Assembly: GCF_000003855.2 (NCBI RefSeq)
Contig: NW_003101669.1
Location: forward strand, 303,740-367,739
Length of the DNA stretch: 64,000 nt
Reading direction: 5' to 3'
Origin: Blastomyces gilchristii SLH14081
Taxonomy: Eukaryota > Ascomycota > Eurotiomycetes > Onygenales > Ajellomycetaceae
Part shown: piece by piece, positions 22,282 through 35,600 of the stretch
How the letters are laid out: each line of letters begins with the position of its first letter
How positions within the stretch are numbered: the stretch's first letter is position 1
Notes under the pieces: generated by a model
Told to the model about the DNA's origin: nothing
The model's database searches: none
What the model saw: only the letters and a program-made list of their open reading frames with translations
Program-made: the position numbers and the translations under genes

Positions 22282-24653
22282 TGATTGAATGGGGATTATA
22301 TTCCTCAAAAACAAGTAGAACTAAGACAACGTAGAGAGAAAAGAAGAACGAAGTAGTAAAAGAAAATAGAAGGAGAAGTCGAACGGCGACAGTCTCCAGG
22401 ACGAAAGTCGGCCAGTCAGCCAAAACCAGTGAGAAATTTGGAAATATTCAGTAGAAGAAGCTATTGGCTATATCGACTCCGTAGGAACGATGCCCGAGCG
22501 GTTCCCCGAAACAAGGTGATACAAGAGGGGAGGGAGCAATTGGCTGCAACATCGCTTTAGAGTTTGATGATACAGTTATCATTGAGCCAAAATGATTAGA
22601 ATCGGTAGCAATCCCCATGTTAATTTATCCGTGTCTCGTCTCAGGCTGACCAAAAGGAGGTTCGTGTGTCGAGTCTCCTGGTGGTTGAGACATTGCTTGT
22701 GTCATCTGGGTTGGAGAACGCCCGTAAAAAGAAAAAAGAAAAACGAAGAAGCCATCTGAATCATGTGGATTTTATAGCACCGGAGGTCGCAGCTCCTTTA
22801 CCCTCCCATTGTGTGGCCAAAGCGATATATCTCAACGGAACCGTTGAGCTTGTGATGTGTCGAGAGAAGACCATGTTGATATCTGGCAGGCGAAGTGAGG
22901 CTCGGCTACCTCAATGATTATGCTTCATATGAGGATGAAAATAACAGCACATTGCTGCCTGTCCTGTTCGCCTTTAAGGTGCCAGCGCACGAGGACAAAA
23001 GGTGGCGCTGAAAAACCTTCAATCTTGTCTCCATGTCCATTTTTTTCACTGTTGTGGCTACGGGCTTAGGAGTAGCGAACTGGAGTATGAAAACACCTGT
23101 TGCCCAAATTTCCCCCCCATGTAGCGAGCAGCAAGGCTATTTATTCACAAGAATAGCTGGCAGGCGGACACCTGGAGCACCTGGAGACATTGCAAAATGG
23201 GACATATGGAGAGGGGTGATATTGAGGCGCTGTTTGGTCGTGACCAATCTGTTGACTATACTCAAGGCTATGGGCATCTTTTATTCTCGCCCCTGGAAAT
23301 GGAAAGTGATGGCGTCGGGAAGCATAAAAGTCGAAGAATATCCAAGCAGAAGACGAGTGATGGCCAAAACAACGTAGGTTCCCTATTTCTCCGCGACGTT
23401 GGTTTTGGCAAAGTTGTTCACATTCGCCAGGCAATCAGCGTCCCCTTTGATGAGACTACCACTAGAGCTCCGCTATAGGATCTTTGGTCTCCTCATCCAG
23501 CCTCTATTGTGCAGCTGCTATGAAGATTTGGCCGAAATGACGGGGGCAAACGTTGTCCGATTTTTATAATTGCTCCTCTCGCTATCCAGACCCGATTTTA
23601 CACACTCAACGCAGGAACCAAACGGAGACGTCCCCGAAGGGATGGAAGATATTTTTGAACTGTATAAAGCAATTCGGGAAGGGGTTGCTGATGATGCCCA
23701 AATGCAGCGTGGAAAGCAGCTTTGTATGACGTCACAATTTGATACAAGTCTGCCAATTGATGAAATGAGTGAGGTTAGTACGAGTGATGGGGAGGATCAT
23801 GATGATGATGATGATATTATGATGATGATGTTCGCGACGGCGAGAGAGAAGAAGAGGAGCAGGACGATACTACAGCGGAAATGGAAGACGCCCCTTCTTC
23901 AGCCGCGCTGATCGATTTGGGCATGCCACCCTGTTTATAGCCTGTAGGTTTACAAAGGCCCTGATATTTTACGACGCAGATGTACACCCAAAGGGGGCAC
24001 TCAAAACGATTTCCACGGATATCCTCTTATGACACTCTCAAATCGCGAAGACCAAAACGTGGAGTTCGACTTTCTCCGTCCCCTATTCCTATTCCACGTT
24101 AGCCACCAGTTCACACGAGATATAGGCGCATGCTTGTGGCAAAATGCCATCATCAAATTCGAAACTCCGGAGTGTTTCTTCTCCTTCATCGCTCCTCGGC
24201 CTGCGATCGTCGATTCTATCAAGTTTATCGAACTGGAACTTCAATTATTCGAGGATTGGTTCGACAATTAATCGGACACTGTTGTTGCCATATGCTAGTT
24301 TATTTCGGAGTATATGGATCTGCGGTATGTGTACAAAACCAGGATATGCCATACTCCGTACTCTGCAGGCAGTATGTGAAAGCTTAGTTATGTGAAAAAG
24401 ATGTATTAAATAATAGATATAAAAGATTCACACCCCATAACCAAATTGGGATCAAAGAGACAACGAGAATAGTGAGAGATTTGCAACAATGCCAAGTGCT
24501 CAAGGAGATCTAGTTTTGGTGAAGGCAACATGGATGGGTAGGGGAATATATGACAAGGGGGCTCGGTGCACACAGAAAACACAACTATACAACCAGGAAA
24601 ATGCCCAACCAGCACATATACATGCACACGCTTAAATGTATGCCACACATTCG
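22282..24653. other. intergenic region with a probable gene relic
   Basis: About 2.4 kb upstream of the coiled-coil gene and downstream of the desaturase. Apart from the relic at 23570-24271, the only open frames are short and unrecognised, for example 23197-23478 on the plus strand. A TACTCCGTAC motif sits at 24352. Confidence 0.5.
23570..24271 (+). pseudogene. possible decayed gene with F-box-associated-like C-terminal fold
   Basis: Three coding-like stretches follow one another in different frames. The first contains VPEGMEDIFELYKAIREGV (about 23625-23790). Next is an acidic stretch containing DVRDGEREEEEQDDTT (about 23827-23940), entered only by a frame change within a GAT repeat. The last, preceded by an in-frame stop (about 23949-24271), includes FLRPLFLFHVSHQFTRD and PAIVDSIKFIELELQ. 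The last part resembles the LLxVSRQ...N...I+xLxL pattern of fungal F-box-associated domains (compare DUF7730). No clean splice model joins the parts. Alternatives are an intact gene with introns I failed to place, or chance. Confidence 0.35.
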
Positions 24654-26134
24654 CTATTTATTCACCTTGAACTTGTTTTTAATATCCTCTTCAGTGAATC
24701 GACGCGTTTTTCTTCGAAGCATCGAGGCAATTTCGTCCAAGCTCATATGGACTTGCTCACCAATGGGAACAAGGCATTTTGCCAAGTGCCCATAGTCCTT
24801 CTGCATCAACTTGACGGTTAACATGATATAATCAATGTTGTGGAATACCAGCGCATGTTCCTCAGAGTAGCGCTTTTTCTGCTTGAGAAAAGCGACGGGA
24901 TGTTCCCGCCAGTGCCTCAGAGGGTTGAGGTGGTGAGATGTGTGATAGCCGTCATTGTAACAGAAACGGTTGCTCTGCGCACATTTTAAACTTTAGCATG
25001 GATTTTGAGTCGAAGCAGCAGTAGAGTAGGTAAGGATTTCTTACAGCAACATCTATCAGTGTGATACTTGAGCGAAAGTCGGAATCTGGATCGACTTCAT
25101 CAACAAAGGCATGCTGGCCCCAGTTGCCAATCATCAATCCCACTCGTAATTGTAAGAGTGGCAGCGCAAATACGAACAACGTAGCTTTCCAATTAACTGT
25201 GAGGAGGAGCAAAATAGCAAGGTAATTTGAAATTTCCCAGAATGCAGCCTTTATGGCTAATTGTGTCTTTGATGTGCGGAGGAAGTACAGAGGTAGCTCC
25301 AGCCAGATGAAGAACATAAATCGACCAACGTAGCAGAGGAAATCACCCAAGTCGTCCCGCTGATATCGAATGGTGGAAGAGAGGTCGTTAGGCCCGTTGC
25401 CCTCGACGTGATGGTGCTTGACGTGATGGTAATAATAAGAATTCCAAGTGTGGCCCATCAGCGGGTTTGTAATGTAGGGGAACAACTTGTCAAACCATGA
25501 GTATTTTCGAGCAAGAATGCCTCCCATGTGAATATGTTGATGCATCATGAGAGTATATGTTCCCACGTAGTAGGATTGCATGATCCAGTGCAGGACTCCA
25601 TGGATCCAATTGAAGCGGTAGAACAGGAAAAGTGCACTTGGGACGGATGTAGCAAAGTAGAGTAGGAGATGCGTGAGCATTACCACATCTGTCTCGACAC
25701 GGACTACACTGCGGCCAAAATTGACATACGGCTCTAATAAATAGTCATTTAGAAGGCGGGGAAGCTTGATATCATTGAAATCCCACGTCAGAAAGATGGT
25801 TGGTTCGAAATCTTTGTGCTGAGGATTGTTGAGAGAAGCCAAAGTTTCGACCGTGGCGTTGTTGGCTTGGAGGCCGTTGGATTCAGCGTACCCATTTTCT
25901 TTTTTAAAAAACTTATTAGCAATATACTGAGATACAGTTCAGCCAAAGGGCCTTACTGTTGGACCACCTTTGCCTAATTTCAGCTTGGTCGATTCCTGAA
26001 TTTTCCGTCCCACTGGCAGAGCTTGATTGGCTTGCTGGTGCTTCAACAGCCTGGCTCCTGAGCTCGGAAACATCGGCAAATAGCTCTTTGAGGACTAATA
26101 GATCTGGGCGTGTTAAGTTAGGATCGATATCCAT
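24654..26134 (-). CDS. membrane fatty-acid desaturase family protein
   Basis: Three exons on the minus strand: 26134-25957, 25898-25045 and 24974-24654, coding for 450 aa. Introns of 58 and 70 bp are GT-AG. Three His clusters of the membrane desaturase superfamily are present: HQHIH (179-183), HHVKHHH (217-223) and HTSHH (355-359), the last in exon 3. These would ligate a di-iron centre for O2-dependent desaturation or hydroxylation of an acyl chain. Hydrophobic spans occur at about 130-155, 245-265 and 282-325. About 110 polar residues precede the first membrane segment and contain no recognisable cytochrome b5 (no HPGG). Substrate and regiospecificity are unknown. The start ATG gives MDIDPNLTRPDLL; splicing to exon 2 (RWSNKNGYAESN) removes an in-frame stop. 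Confidence 0.88.
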
Positions 26135-27141
26135 GATTGTGAGAGTGGCTGCAAAAATCGCCTTCCAGAACGAAGAGCAAAAATATTCACGAAAGGGAGC
26201 TCACCGGAGCGGAGATAAAAAGATCAAAAGGCGAGATTTGAGATAACTTTTCGGGCTCCGGCCAAGTGGATTCAAGCTAGTCCGGGCGGTAAAATTGCTT
26301 CGTAAGAAAATTAAAAGGCTTAAATCAAGCATTTCTCCTTTATTCCCATTCAGGCAGCGCCTTTTCAATATTCCTGTGTACGCTGTAATAGGGCTTTTGG
26401 CGGGCAGCGCCATGGCGTATCAAGCTCTCCCTGCAGCCTGAAATCCATCACAAAAGGCGCTAGGGGGCTTTTTTGCCCTGCAAAACAATGGGATCAAGCG
26501 TTGAGGATGTCAGGATGATGACACCTCGCTTGCTGAACTAACTACGCTGTAACATAGCGTCCCACAAAGCAAAGAAACCTTGAAAAGTGGCACTTTTGCT
26601 TGTTAGTGGTTCGCTGTGTGTGGTGGAAGGGTCTGGATGTCCAAGCGGCGCTAGAACAACGCGACAACCACACAAGCCCAGTTACCGTTGTTGGGATAAT
26701 TAGCCGCTCGAAGAATGGAAGGGAATAAAATACTCCGTGCGGAGGATTGCGAGATCGACTCTTGTACAGTAGATGTACATGATGTACATGTACTGTACAT
26801 ATCTGGGAGATTTTGCAACGTGACATCATTTGCTCCTGATCTCTGTCCCGACTGCTGATGCTAGATCGACCCGAATACGGGGTTAATAACTGTCTCTCAG
26901 AACCGGGAAGCTTATGTATCTACGCAATTGATTTTGGTGTTTGTGATGCCAATGGATTGAGGTTTGCAAATTCTTGCTAAAGAAGTGGTTAGATATCCAA
27001 CTAGGCACATAGTCTCCGGCAAGTTCTGGGTATAGATTTTTAAAAAGTAACTGGCATAGTAACATATTTATGATAAGTACAAAGTAGTAGTAGAAAGCTT
27101 GCTTTCAAAACTAAACACCCAATACTTAACCTCGAAAATTT
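26135..27141. other. intergenic region desaturase / VPS15
   Basis: Desaturase promoter plus VPS15 3' flank. It contains a TACTCCGTGC-GGAGGA near-palindrome (26731) and a cluster of TGTACA palindromes (26761-26800). No coding region is supported. Confidence 0.65.
26761..26800. repeat. TGTACA palindrome cluster
   Basis: Four TGTACA/TGTACAT units in 40 bp, including ATGTACATG. Similar clusters occur at 8721-8750 and 62843-62860. Confidence 0.75.
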
Positions 27142-30100
27142 TTATTGAAATACGTATACCATCCCCCCGCGATCGACACTGACAGTCATCCCATACGGGG
27201 ATTCTAGGAGCGCAACGTCAAGAATGGAGTCAAGATGACTTTTCAAAAGTTGTTGCTGTTGTAGGCTGATTACTGTGCTTCTGGGAGGACGGCTGGCTGC
27301 GGTAGGTCCGGTAGCCGAGCCCTTGTCTCCACGCTTCTTTGTAGAACCTCGCCCCTTGCCGCTGCCATTAGGAGAAGCCCCGGTAGTAGGCACCCACTCA
27401 GTGGTGACGGTTAATGAAGGGGTAGGGTGTGTTACGTCGTATCGTGGTTTCTGCGCGATTCCGTCAGGCACCACCTCCAAGCCACTGATTATCATCGAGG
27501 CATCCGGGTGGGTGACATCCCAGAAGCGGACTTTCCGATCCGATCCACCAGATATTAAGAATCCGCATTTTGACCCTTCCTGGCTATTCTCAGGCACATC
27601 AAGTCCAACCGCGATGGCCCGGATGCCACTCCGGTCACTGCTACTGGATGAAGAGAGGCCAGTCCCGTTTCTGACACTCGGCTCAACACCAGCAGACGAC
27701 TGAGGTTTGCCCGCAAAGCGCCCCAGCATACCTTCGGGTCGGTCTTCGTCAACACGCCATGGCTCATAGTTCTTCCAGCTAGTGTCTGCTGCTAGGTTGA
27801 TGTTTTTCCGTGTGCTGGGGTTTCGCCCGTCGTCGCCCTCATTAGATGCATCAGTGGGCGCCGAAGACGTGCAGTATACCTCTCTGCATTGAACTTTATC
27901 AATATCCCATACCATAATTTCGGAGCCGTTGTTGCTGCCTCCTACTACGCATATCCATCTTCCTCGCCCTTTAAGTGGATGTATTAGCAACCGATGAATA
28001 GGGGTTCCACCGGGAAGGCCCCATGATTTCACTCGTATGCGGAACCGAAGATCCCATAAGTCAAGGATACCATGCGATGTGCCAAGAAGGAGCCAGTTGT
28101 GCTTCCTGTCCAAACAAAATGTTGTGGGAGTTCCGTGATGAATAGCATTTTCCAGCGTGTATATTACACTCATCGTTTTTAGGTCTAAGGCGTAAACTCG
28201 AGATTTGTTTGTAGCAATCAGAAGCATGGAATGGGCCTCAGATCGATAATGTTCCATCCAAATGGCGTATTCACCCAAGCTATTTGGCAGATAGGAAAGG
28301 TTATATTCGCGGACAACTTGTGGTTTCCCGTATCGGGGGGCATCGTTAATATTGCGATAATCGATCCTAACCGCATGAATACTCCCGTCCGTCGCCGCAC
28401 TGACAAAGGTATGAGTGTTTTCGATGAAGGTAACGCATTTCACTTTTGCACCACTATCGTGACGGTGGGTTTGTCGGGAGCGTGGGGTTACATTTTTTTC
28501 CAATCTCGTGGTATCCCATACTTTAAGCGTGCCATCATCCGACGCCGTGACGAAAAATGCATGGTCAGGGGCTACGACAACGCGGTTTATAGGCCCGCTA
28601 TGTTCACCGAACATTGCAACCAAGTTTCCTTGGGGCCTCCAGGGCTTCTCTGGCGTCTGAAAGCTTGACTTCTTGATAGGATGATGAGTGGTGACCGGAG
28701 AAACGGTTGGCCCAAAGTCATATAAATCAATCGGATAGTTCTCAGCAAATACTGCATCTAGAAGTTTTAGGATCGTGGGGTCGTTGCCACGATAAGTGTG
28801 GTTTGCGCGATAATGTCGTGGTGCTTCCGCTGGAAGTTTTGAGTCCTGCACCATGGAAAGCGGTGATGGGCGGCGGCGTTGGTCCCTTTGAACTGGGGCG
28901 TCTACTTTTCCGAAGGCGTTCGTCGATGTGGTGGAAGTTTCGGCATATGCTTTTGCGGTTTCAGTACGGTTGAGAAGGTTTATGGCTGAAGGCCGGCGAT
29001 GGACTCCGCCACCAGGAAGCGTTGCAGAAAGGTTGTCGGAATCCTTACGCCTCAACGAACGATCACGGGTTGATGCATCTTCTGGTCGGGTTCGATGACT
29101 ATCATCCCTACGTTCTACATCTGATGGAGACCCTGAAGAATCCTGTGATCCAACTGCACGGGTCGGCGACGACGATTCAGGCGAAGCAGGGTCCCGGGTC
29201 ACTCGTGGCACAGCATGAGAGATTCCACTTTCTATCCGCCCACCGTCAACTGGTGGCAGATTTGTGCGGCGGGACCCGGGCACAGTATCAATTGTCGTCG
29301 AGGCATCAAGGAGCGCATCAGCAATTGTATGAACTTTCCTCTCGCCAGCTGGCGCTTTCAACTTGCTGAGTGATGATCGTCGTTGCTCTACATTTTGTTT
29401 TTTATCAAAAAAGACCGTTTGCGGAGTGACACCGTGCTGGCTTAAGGATACAATATTTGACAAGGGTGCAGTTGAGCTGGTATCCCCTTCTTTAGGTCGT
29501 CTGGTGGCAACTCGCCATATGTACTCTTTGAGAGCTAGTAATTTGAACTCATCCTCCTGGGCCATTCCGATATTTTTTATGCGAGAGAGCCACTGCTCGT
29601 CTTCGTCATTTTTTGTGATCGTGTTCGATGAGTAATTGCTGCCACGCTGCCGAATCTTCCCGAAGCTCGACGTAGGTGGACCACCCAGATCAAACACTCC
29701 GTCACGCGCAGCGTATTTCCAAAAGACACCTTTCTCGGCTTTAGTTGCCCATATCACTAACATATCATATACACTTTTGGAAAGTGGTTTTTTCAGAGCG
29801 TCCAACAGTTGGGCTTCCGAGATGTCCGTTGTGTTAGTTTTGAGAAAGGGACGAACGAGAGGTGTTATGATAGAATACGTATCGGCCGGGGACAGGAATG
29901 TGGTTGAAGCAACAACAAAATGGATGGCCGCCTCGCGTATCCATATGCTAGGGTGGATGAAAAATCGTACGGCGATATGGAGGAGGTCCCACGTGGTTGC
30001 TCGCTGGAAAAGCCCCAGTTTGGCCATACGAGCAAGAGAGCGAAGAACTCTCTCGACAACAAACTCTTCTGGATCAGTCATAGATTGGACCATGAGAGGC

Positions 30101-32140
30101 AAAATGAACTCTTCCAAACTTGTACTTCCTACATATGTGGCGACTCCAACCACTGCTTCAAAGAAAGCACACTTGAGTATCCAATCTTTATCATTCAAAT
30201 AAGTATTAAGGTGGCTGAGAATCACCTCATTTGCCTTTGGGTTGCCGAAGAAGACGCAAAGACTGGCGACTGATCCGAGGAAGGCACGACGAACAGAAAC
30301 ATCACTGTCCGTAAGTAAAGATTTTGTATGTGATTCGAAGAAGTCGAGAAGATCAATTCGAGCCACGTCATAGAGATTATGGTAAGACACATCTTCTGTC
30401 CAACCTACTTCTGTGCTTTCAGGAACGAGCGACCCCAGCCGTATATCTGAGCGCAAGGCCTGAACCATATCCAGCACGTGAAGCGAGGATTGCGCAAGAG
30501 ACGCAATGCAGGAGGCATACGCTGCCCGGACAATTGGGCTAGGATTTGAATTGGGACCTGGGATAAATGGCTGTAAGCGGGGAAATATATACTCCGGGAA
30601 GATGTAAGCATTGACTGGTGAAACGACCCGGACCATAGCGAGAAGCTGGGTTAAGGTTCGAATGGCAGCTACTTTGACCACATCTGAGCGATCGGTAAGT
30701 AGAAACATCACAAAGGGCAAAATCCTATCAAGCTTCGCTTCATCGGGAACCCTTTCAGCGAAAGCCAGCAGGATATCGCAAGCTTTTACTCTAGCAGAAG
30801 CCTTTGCGGTATTTCGGAGGCTCGAAACAACAAGTGTAAGAAATATTAGTGTTCCATCATCAGTATCAGACTGAGGCTTTGAGGGTTGGTTGCCATAGTT
30901 CGGTAAATCGAGCTGAAGGGGGAAAATAGGGTAGTTAAGCGTTGGAAGAGTGAGATTTGATCCATCAATAGCAGGTTTAGCATTAACGCCAAGGAAATAG
31001 GATATCTTGTCAAAATCCAAATAGGTTTTATTAATTCGTTCATCAGCCTCTCGTAGATCACCAGGCCTAAGCTCAGGCCGGGCACGACCAGACGAAGGAT
31101 CAGTAATGTGTCCCATGTATTGGTGAAGGAAACTGTAAAAATATTCAGGAAATGCTCTGTGGCGCCAGAAGTTGAGGCATTCCTCAGCCGAGTACCTGGA
31201 TTCTGGGTCGACACGGATCATGTGAACGACCAGATCTCTTACGTCGGGATCTTCAATCTTTGACAGGTGGCTCTGTTCCGGATCGTATTCCCCTTTCCGG
31301 TACTTATAAAGTTGACTGAGCGTGAAAATCGGGGACTCAAGAAATAACTCAGCGATCACACAACCAGCGCTAAATATGTCCATTGCCCAGTTTACGCCTC
31401 TACCATCAGGTTCTTCACCAGCCATGAGAAACCGTTCGGGAGCCAAGTAGCATGTCCGCCGGCCGGAAGTATCGAAATAGAATGAAAAATCGGCTGGATT
31501 ATCTTCTGGAAGAAATGTTGGTTTAAACGACGACGAGAAATCTGATAAGTATAGCCAGTTCCAGGATGTCACCAACAAATTTTCGGTTTTTATATCGCCA
31601 TGGTAAATGTCATGAGAATGGCAATCCCGGAGGGCAGAAAGTAACTGGTAAGCTATCCATTTTTTCTCGATATCCTCGAGGAAGGGGCGAGTGCTGCATA
31701 GAGTTAAACCGGGAGCATATGATTCAAAAGAATGAGGGACAAATCGTACCTCATACGATCATAGAGCGAACTGTGGATATATTGACGGACTAGGTAGCCG
31801 CCAGTCCCAGTCTCAAGTATCCGCTGATACCCAAGGGCATTGGGGATATCTTCTAGTATATCTCGTTCGCCTATGGGAACATGGTTAGATCGCACTAACA
31901 AATATAATAGAAGGATTAAAACATACGGAGAATGGCCTTGACATATGGATCTAGTTCCATGCTCGGATACGGCTTCATTATCACTTTAACAAAAACGAGG
32001 CCATTTCTGTGCCTAGCGCGTATGCTCTTCATGAACCTTGCAGTGCCTAAGGACTTTTCGTACACAAGGTCCGCGAGCTCTGGCACATCGATGCCCGCAG
32101 AGCCAGCGGAAAGCGTGGTAAGGGAATAGCCCTGCCCCAT
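27142..32140 (-). CDS. VPS15: VPS15 protein kinase, regulatory subunit of class III PI3-kinase
   Basis: Three exons on the minus strand: 32140-31927, 31870-31750 and 31693-27142, coding for 1628 aa. Both introns are 56 bp and GT-AG. The N-terminus MGQGYS fits N-myristoylation at Gly2, as in known Vps15. The kinase domain (about 25-310) has the atypical family features: HGDIKTEN at 143-150 in place of HRD, and DFS at 163-165 in place of DFG. YLAPERF follows. HEAT-type helices occupy about 380-670, then a disordered region, and WD40 repeats run from about 1020 to the end (SASDDGTLKVWD-like blades, final VSVDRGGMVYVF). Vps15 anchors and activates Vps34, which makes PI3P for vacuolar sorting and autophagy. 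Start codons of this gene and the YVC1-like channel gene are 486 bp apart and divergent. Confidence 0.95.
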
Positions 32141-32626
32141 GATGTCTTTTGGAGCTCAACTGCTATATGACCGTGTGTCGCAAACTGATGTCATGGTGCT
32201 AGCTATCCTTGACTTGGTGAATCCCGATTGCAAAGACTTGTTCATATCAGGGCTCCTTGCTGATCCTTTCAGGATTGTTTAACACGGCGTTTCAACGCCT
32301 AGACTGTGGCAACAACTTGTCATGACGCACTGGTGTGTCGTCTGCTTCAAGCCAGCGACGTTAGGCGATGGATGGTTTTGCCGTTTGTATGATGTTCTTG
32401 CTCCAGGCCCCATGATGTGATTAGCTAAGCAGATGAATCACATGATGTTTAAGTTGAACCTTGTTTTGCAGCCGCTACTGTGGCGACCTCCCTAAGATCA
32501 CATGCCTCACTATGGAGTACTCTGTCATACTGGAGACTAGCTAGATTTTCAGGGTTAAACTTTTATGAGATTCATTCGGGTGTGTTACCGCGTCCGCGTT
32601 ATTGTCTATCAAGACATAGCGAAACA
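32141..32626. promoter_or_regulatory. shared divergent promoter region VPS15 / YVC1-like
   Basis: The 486 bp between divergent start codons must hold both promoters and 5' UTRs. No clear TATA box is visible. The downstream half stays open without an ATG up to the channel start, and I do not read it as coding. Confidence 0.55.
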
Positions 32627-35600
32627 ATGCCGGGCCCAAGGATTTTGTCAATAACCCCACCGACTGACGATGAATTTGCGATGCCATATATTTCCGAAAA
32701 TGAACCTGTGGGGTCAATTATCCGGAAGCTCTCGAAGTAGGTGACAACTCCCAAAATTTTGATATTGGAAGATGTATGAGTATGCTAATAGTATTTAAGG
32801 TATATTATTCAAGCAATTCCAGATACACCATACAGTTTTGACCAGATGCGGGCAACCACAGCTGGATACCCTTTAAAAGGGCTAGCAACATCTTTGTCGG
32901 ACAATGTGCACAACCCTTCTCTCATATCAGCTTTAATGTACGTACACCGTCACGAATTCGTTTAGTCAATAGGATTGCACTAACAGATAGACTGCAGGAT
33001 TTTAAAATGGCAGTTTTGCAACCAGGAGGATGATTATTGGGGTCTTAACGAGAGTCGAGGATATGCCTGTGAATTTGTTGCCTGGCAGTTCTTAACATAT
33101 CTTTCCCCTAGAGATACCATTGAATACCTGCTCGATGAACTTTCAGAGACATGTATTCAGCCAACGTCTGAGAATGATCCCGAAAGTTATGCTGAAGGGT
33201 CATTCAGCAAGCCTCAAATAGGTTCAAGTCAAAATGACTATGAACGTCGACCGCTTTTACTCCACGCTTCACCTCTTTCGCGACTTTTGGGATATGGGAC
33301 AACTAGAAACACCAAGTATTCACAACGAAGCGAGGATATCACTGGCACGAACTCTTCAGAAGAAGGGTTCGAATCTGACGTATATGACATGTTTTGCGGT
33401 CTTAACGCCTTGGAAATTGCAGCAATCGCAAACGCAAAGAAGCTTTTATCACAAACTATCGTCCAGAAAGTGGTCAACGGCGTGTGGACTGGAGCAATAG
33501 TATTATGGGATTCTTTGAGTGTCCATTCGAAGAAAAAACCACAGTTGTTCCACAAAAGGTATAGTAGTAGTTACTTCAAGCAGAACTCAATTCAAACTAA
33601 ACTTATCGTCTGACAATTTGAGTGCGCCAGAATGACTGATCCCTACTGCCGATTGCAAGTTCCACTTTATCGCAAAGCATTCGAGGCTGTGTTTTTCTTG
33701 TCCTTTTTAACTTTATACTATGCTGTTCTGATGGCCAGGAACCCTCTGCGAATCAGCCCCATCGAAATATTGCTGTACATTTGGATTGCAGCATTTGCAT
33801 ATGACGAAATTAGCGGCCTATCAGATACTGGGATGATGTTCTATCAAATGAACTTCTGGAGTCTATGGGACCTAGGGATCATTGGGACAGGTTTTGCATT
33901 TCTTATTGCTAGTGAGTTTACCAGCCACAATCCTGTTTAGCCCGATGGATTGATTTTCCCGAAGGTTTTGGGCACCGTTGCGGCGTTGCCTTATGAAACC
34001 TCGTTGTGGCGTAGTAATATATGATGTAAAAATTAGTAGTCGTGTTTGGCATGACTGAGGTTGATCAGGAAAGGCCAGGCCACATGTGCTAACGGAGATT
34101 TCCGAAGGAATAATCGGTTTGAGTCAAGGAAGTGCATATGTCACGGACATATCCTTCGATATCCTATCGTTAGAAGCATTGTTTTTAGTTCCAAGGCAAG
34201 TGTAATATTTCATTTGAATGCACCGCCACATACCGCCTGAATCTGACAGAGAACAACAGGGTCTGCTCTCTGATGAGCTTGAATTCCTACTTCGGTAGCC
34301 TGGTTGGTGACTCCTCCGCCACGCAAGTTTGTGCCACAAATGCATATACGCTGTTACTGATTACTGGTTATGCATAGATACCCGTACTCAAGGAGATGGT
34401 ACATAATTTTCAACACGTAACTATCAATTAGGTCATATCCGGTGCTAATGCCATGAGCGGGGCTTAGACAAAAGCCTTCCTAAAGTTTCTGCCCGTGGTC
34501 GTGATCCTGTATATTGGTATGGACATCATTCCGTCATTCTAGACCTATTTCGTCTAGAATGGGGCGGAAATCCCCAGTCAAGGCGGCAAATAACAAGCTA
34601 ATACAATATCCAGGCTTTCTCACCACTTTCACGATGTTAGCACGGGATCGATTGACCCTGCGGCAAATGTCGTGGATTTTAGTCAAGGCCTTCTTTGGGT
34701 AAGCCTGCTAAATATTTCCTAAACCTGACGAGTTGGTGGGGCTTGCTATGGCAATCCTAATGGAAAATCATATTAAATGTGGCATGATTGAATAGGTTGA
34801 ACTCGCTCGGATTCGTAAGTTCGATCATACAACCCGTTCTCTGCACGTCTTTGCCAAGCCTCGACTACTACATGCAGAACAGCAAGTGGCTGAAATGATT
34901 GGATATTAGGACATCGCTCAAGATGTAAGGTCCATGCACTCCGCGGTTGTTGCAGCAGCCTGAATTGAAATGACAGGGATATTCCCAATATCGATTGGCT
35001 GTCGCGTTTAGATGATTTTGGCGCTAATTTTACTAGATTTCGCCCCTTTTCGGCTATCCTCTTATGTAAGCCGTCTTTTCAATTCATCACGCATCTAGAC
35101 CGGATCACGTTCCATGTCAAGTTGCATTCCATTCCCTACCCTACCCTTCAGCAGCACCAACATTAGTCCTGGCAGTTTCGTTCTTCCTCTGCGGTGCTAT
35201 GTTGGCCTATCAGTTTCTTCTTTGTCATATCAATTCATCATTTTCCCCATATTTGCGGCTGCACCTTTCCTTAACCAACCTGTACAGGGATAGCGCCTCG
35301 TCGGGGATTTCCGTTTGTGGGTGATTTTCTAACTCGCAAACTTGCATCTAGGTTGGTATTCGTCTGCATGACGAACATTCTCTTGATATCTTCAGTTACT
35401 AGTTTAATGAGCTTGAGCCTAACGGAAGTACGTGAATCTCTCTTTGGCTGGACCCATGTAGATCGAACTCGCTAACCTATACAGATTATGGCCCATGCTC
35501 GAGAGGAGTATCTCTTCCAGCAAGTTGCCCTACATGATCCATTATTGCCTCACTGCGCACCGCCCCCTTCCCACCCTACACAACTCTTCTACTAACATTA

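Noticed and set aside
23197..23478. 93-codon plus-strand open frame
   Set aside because: It begins at a real ATG and has fair composition, but nothing recognisable and no supporting neighbours, so it is not called as a gene.
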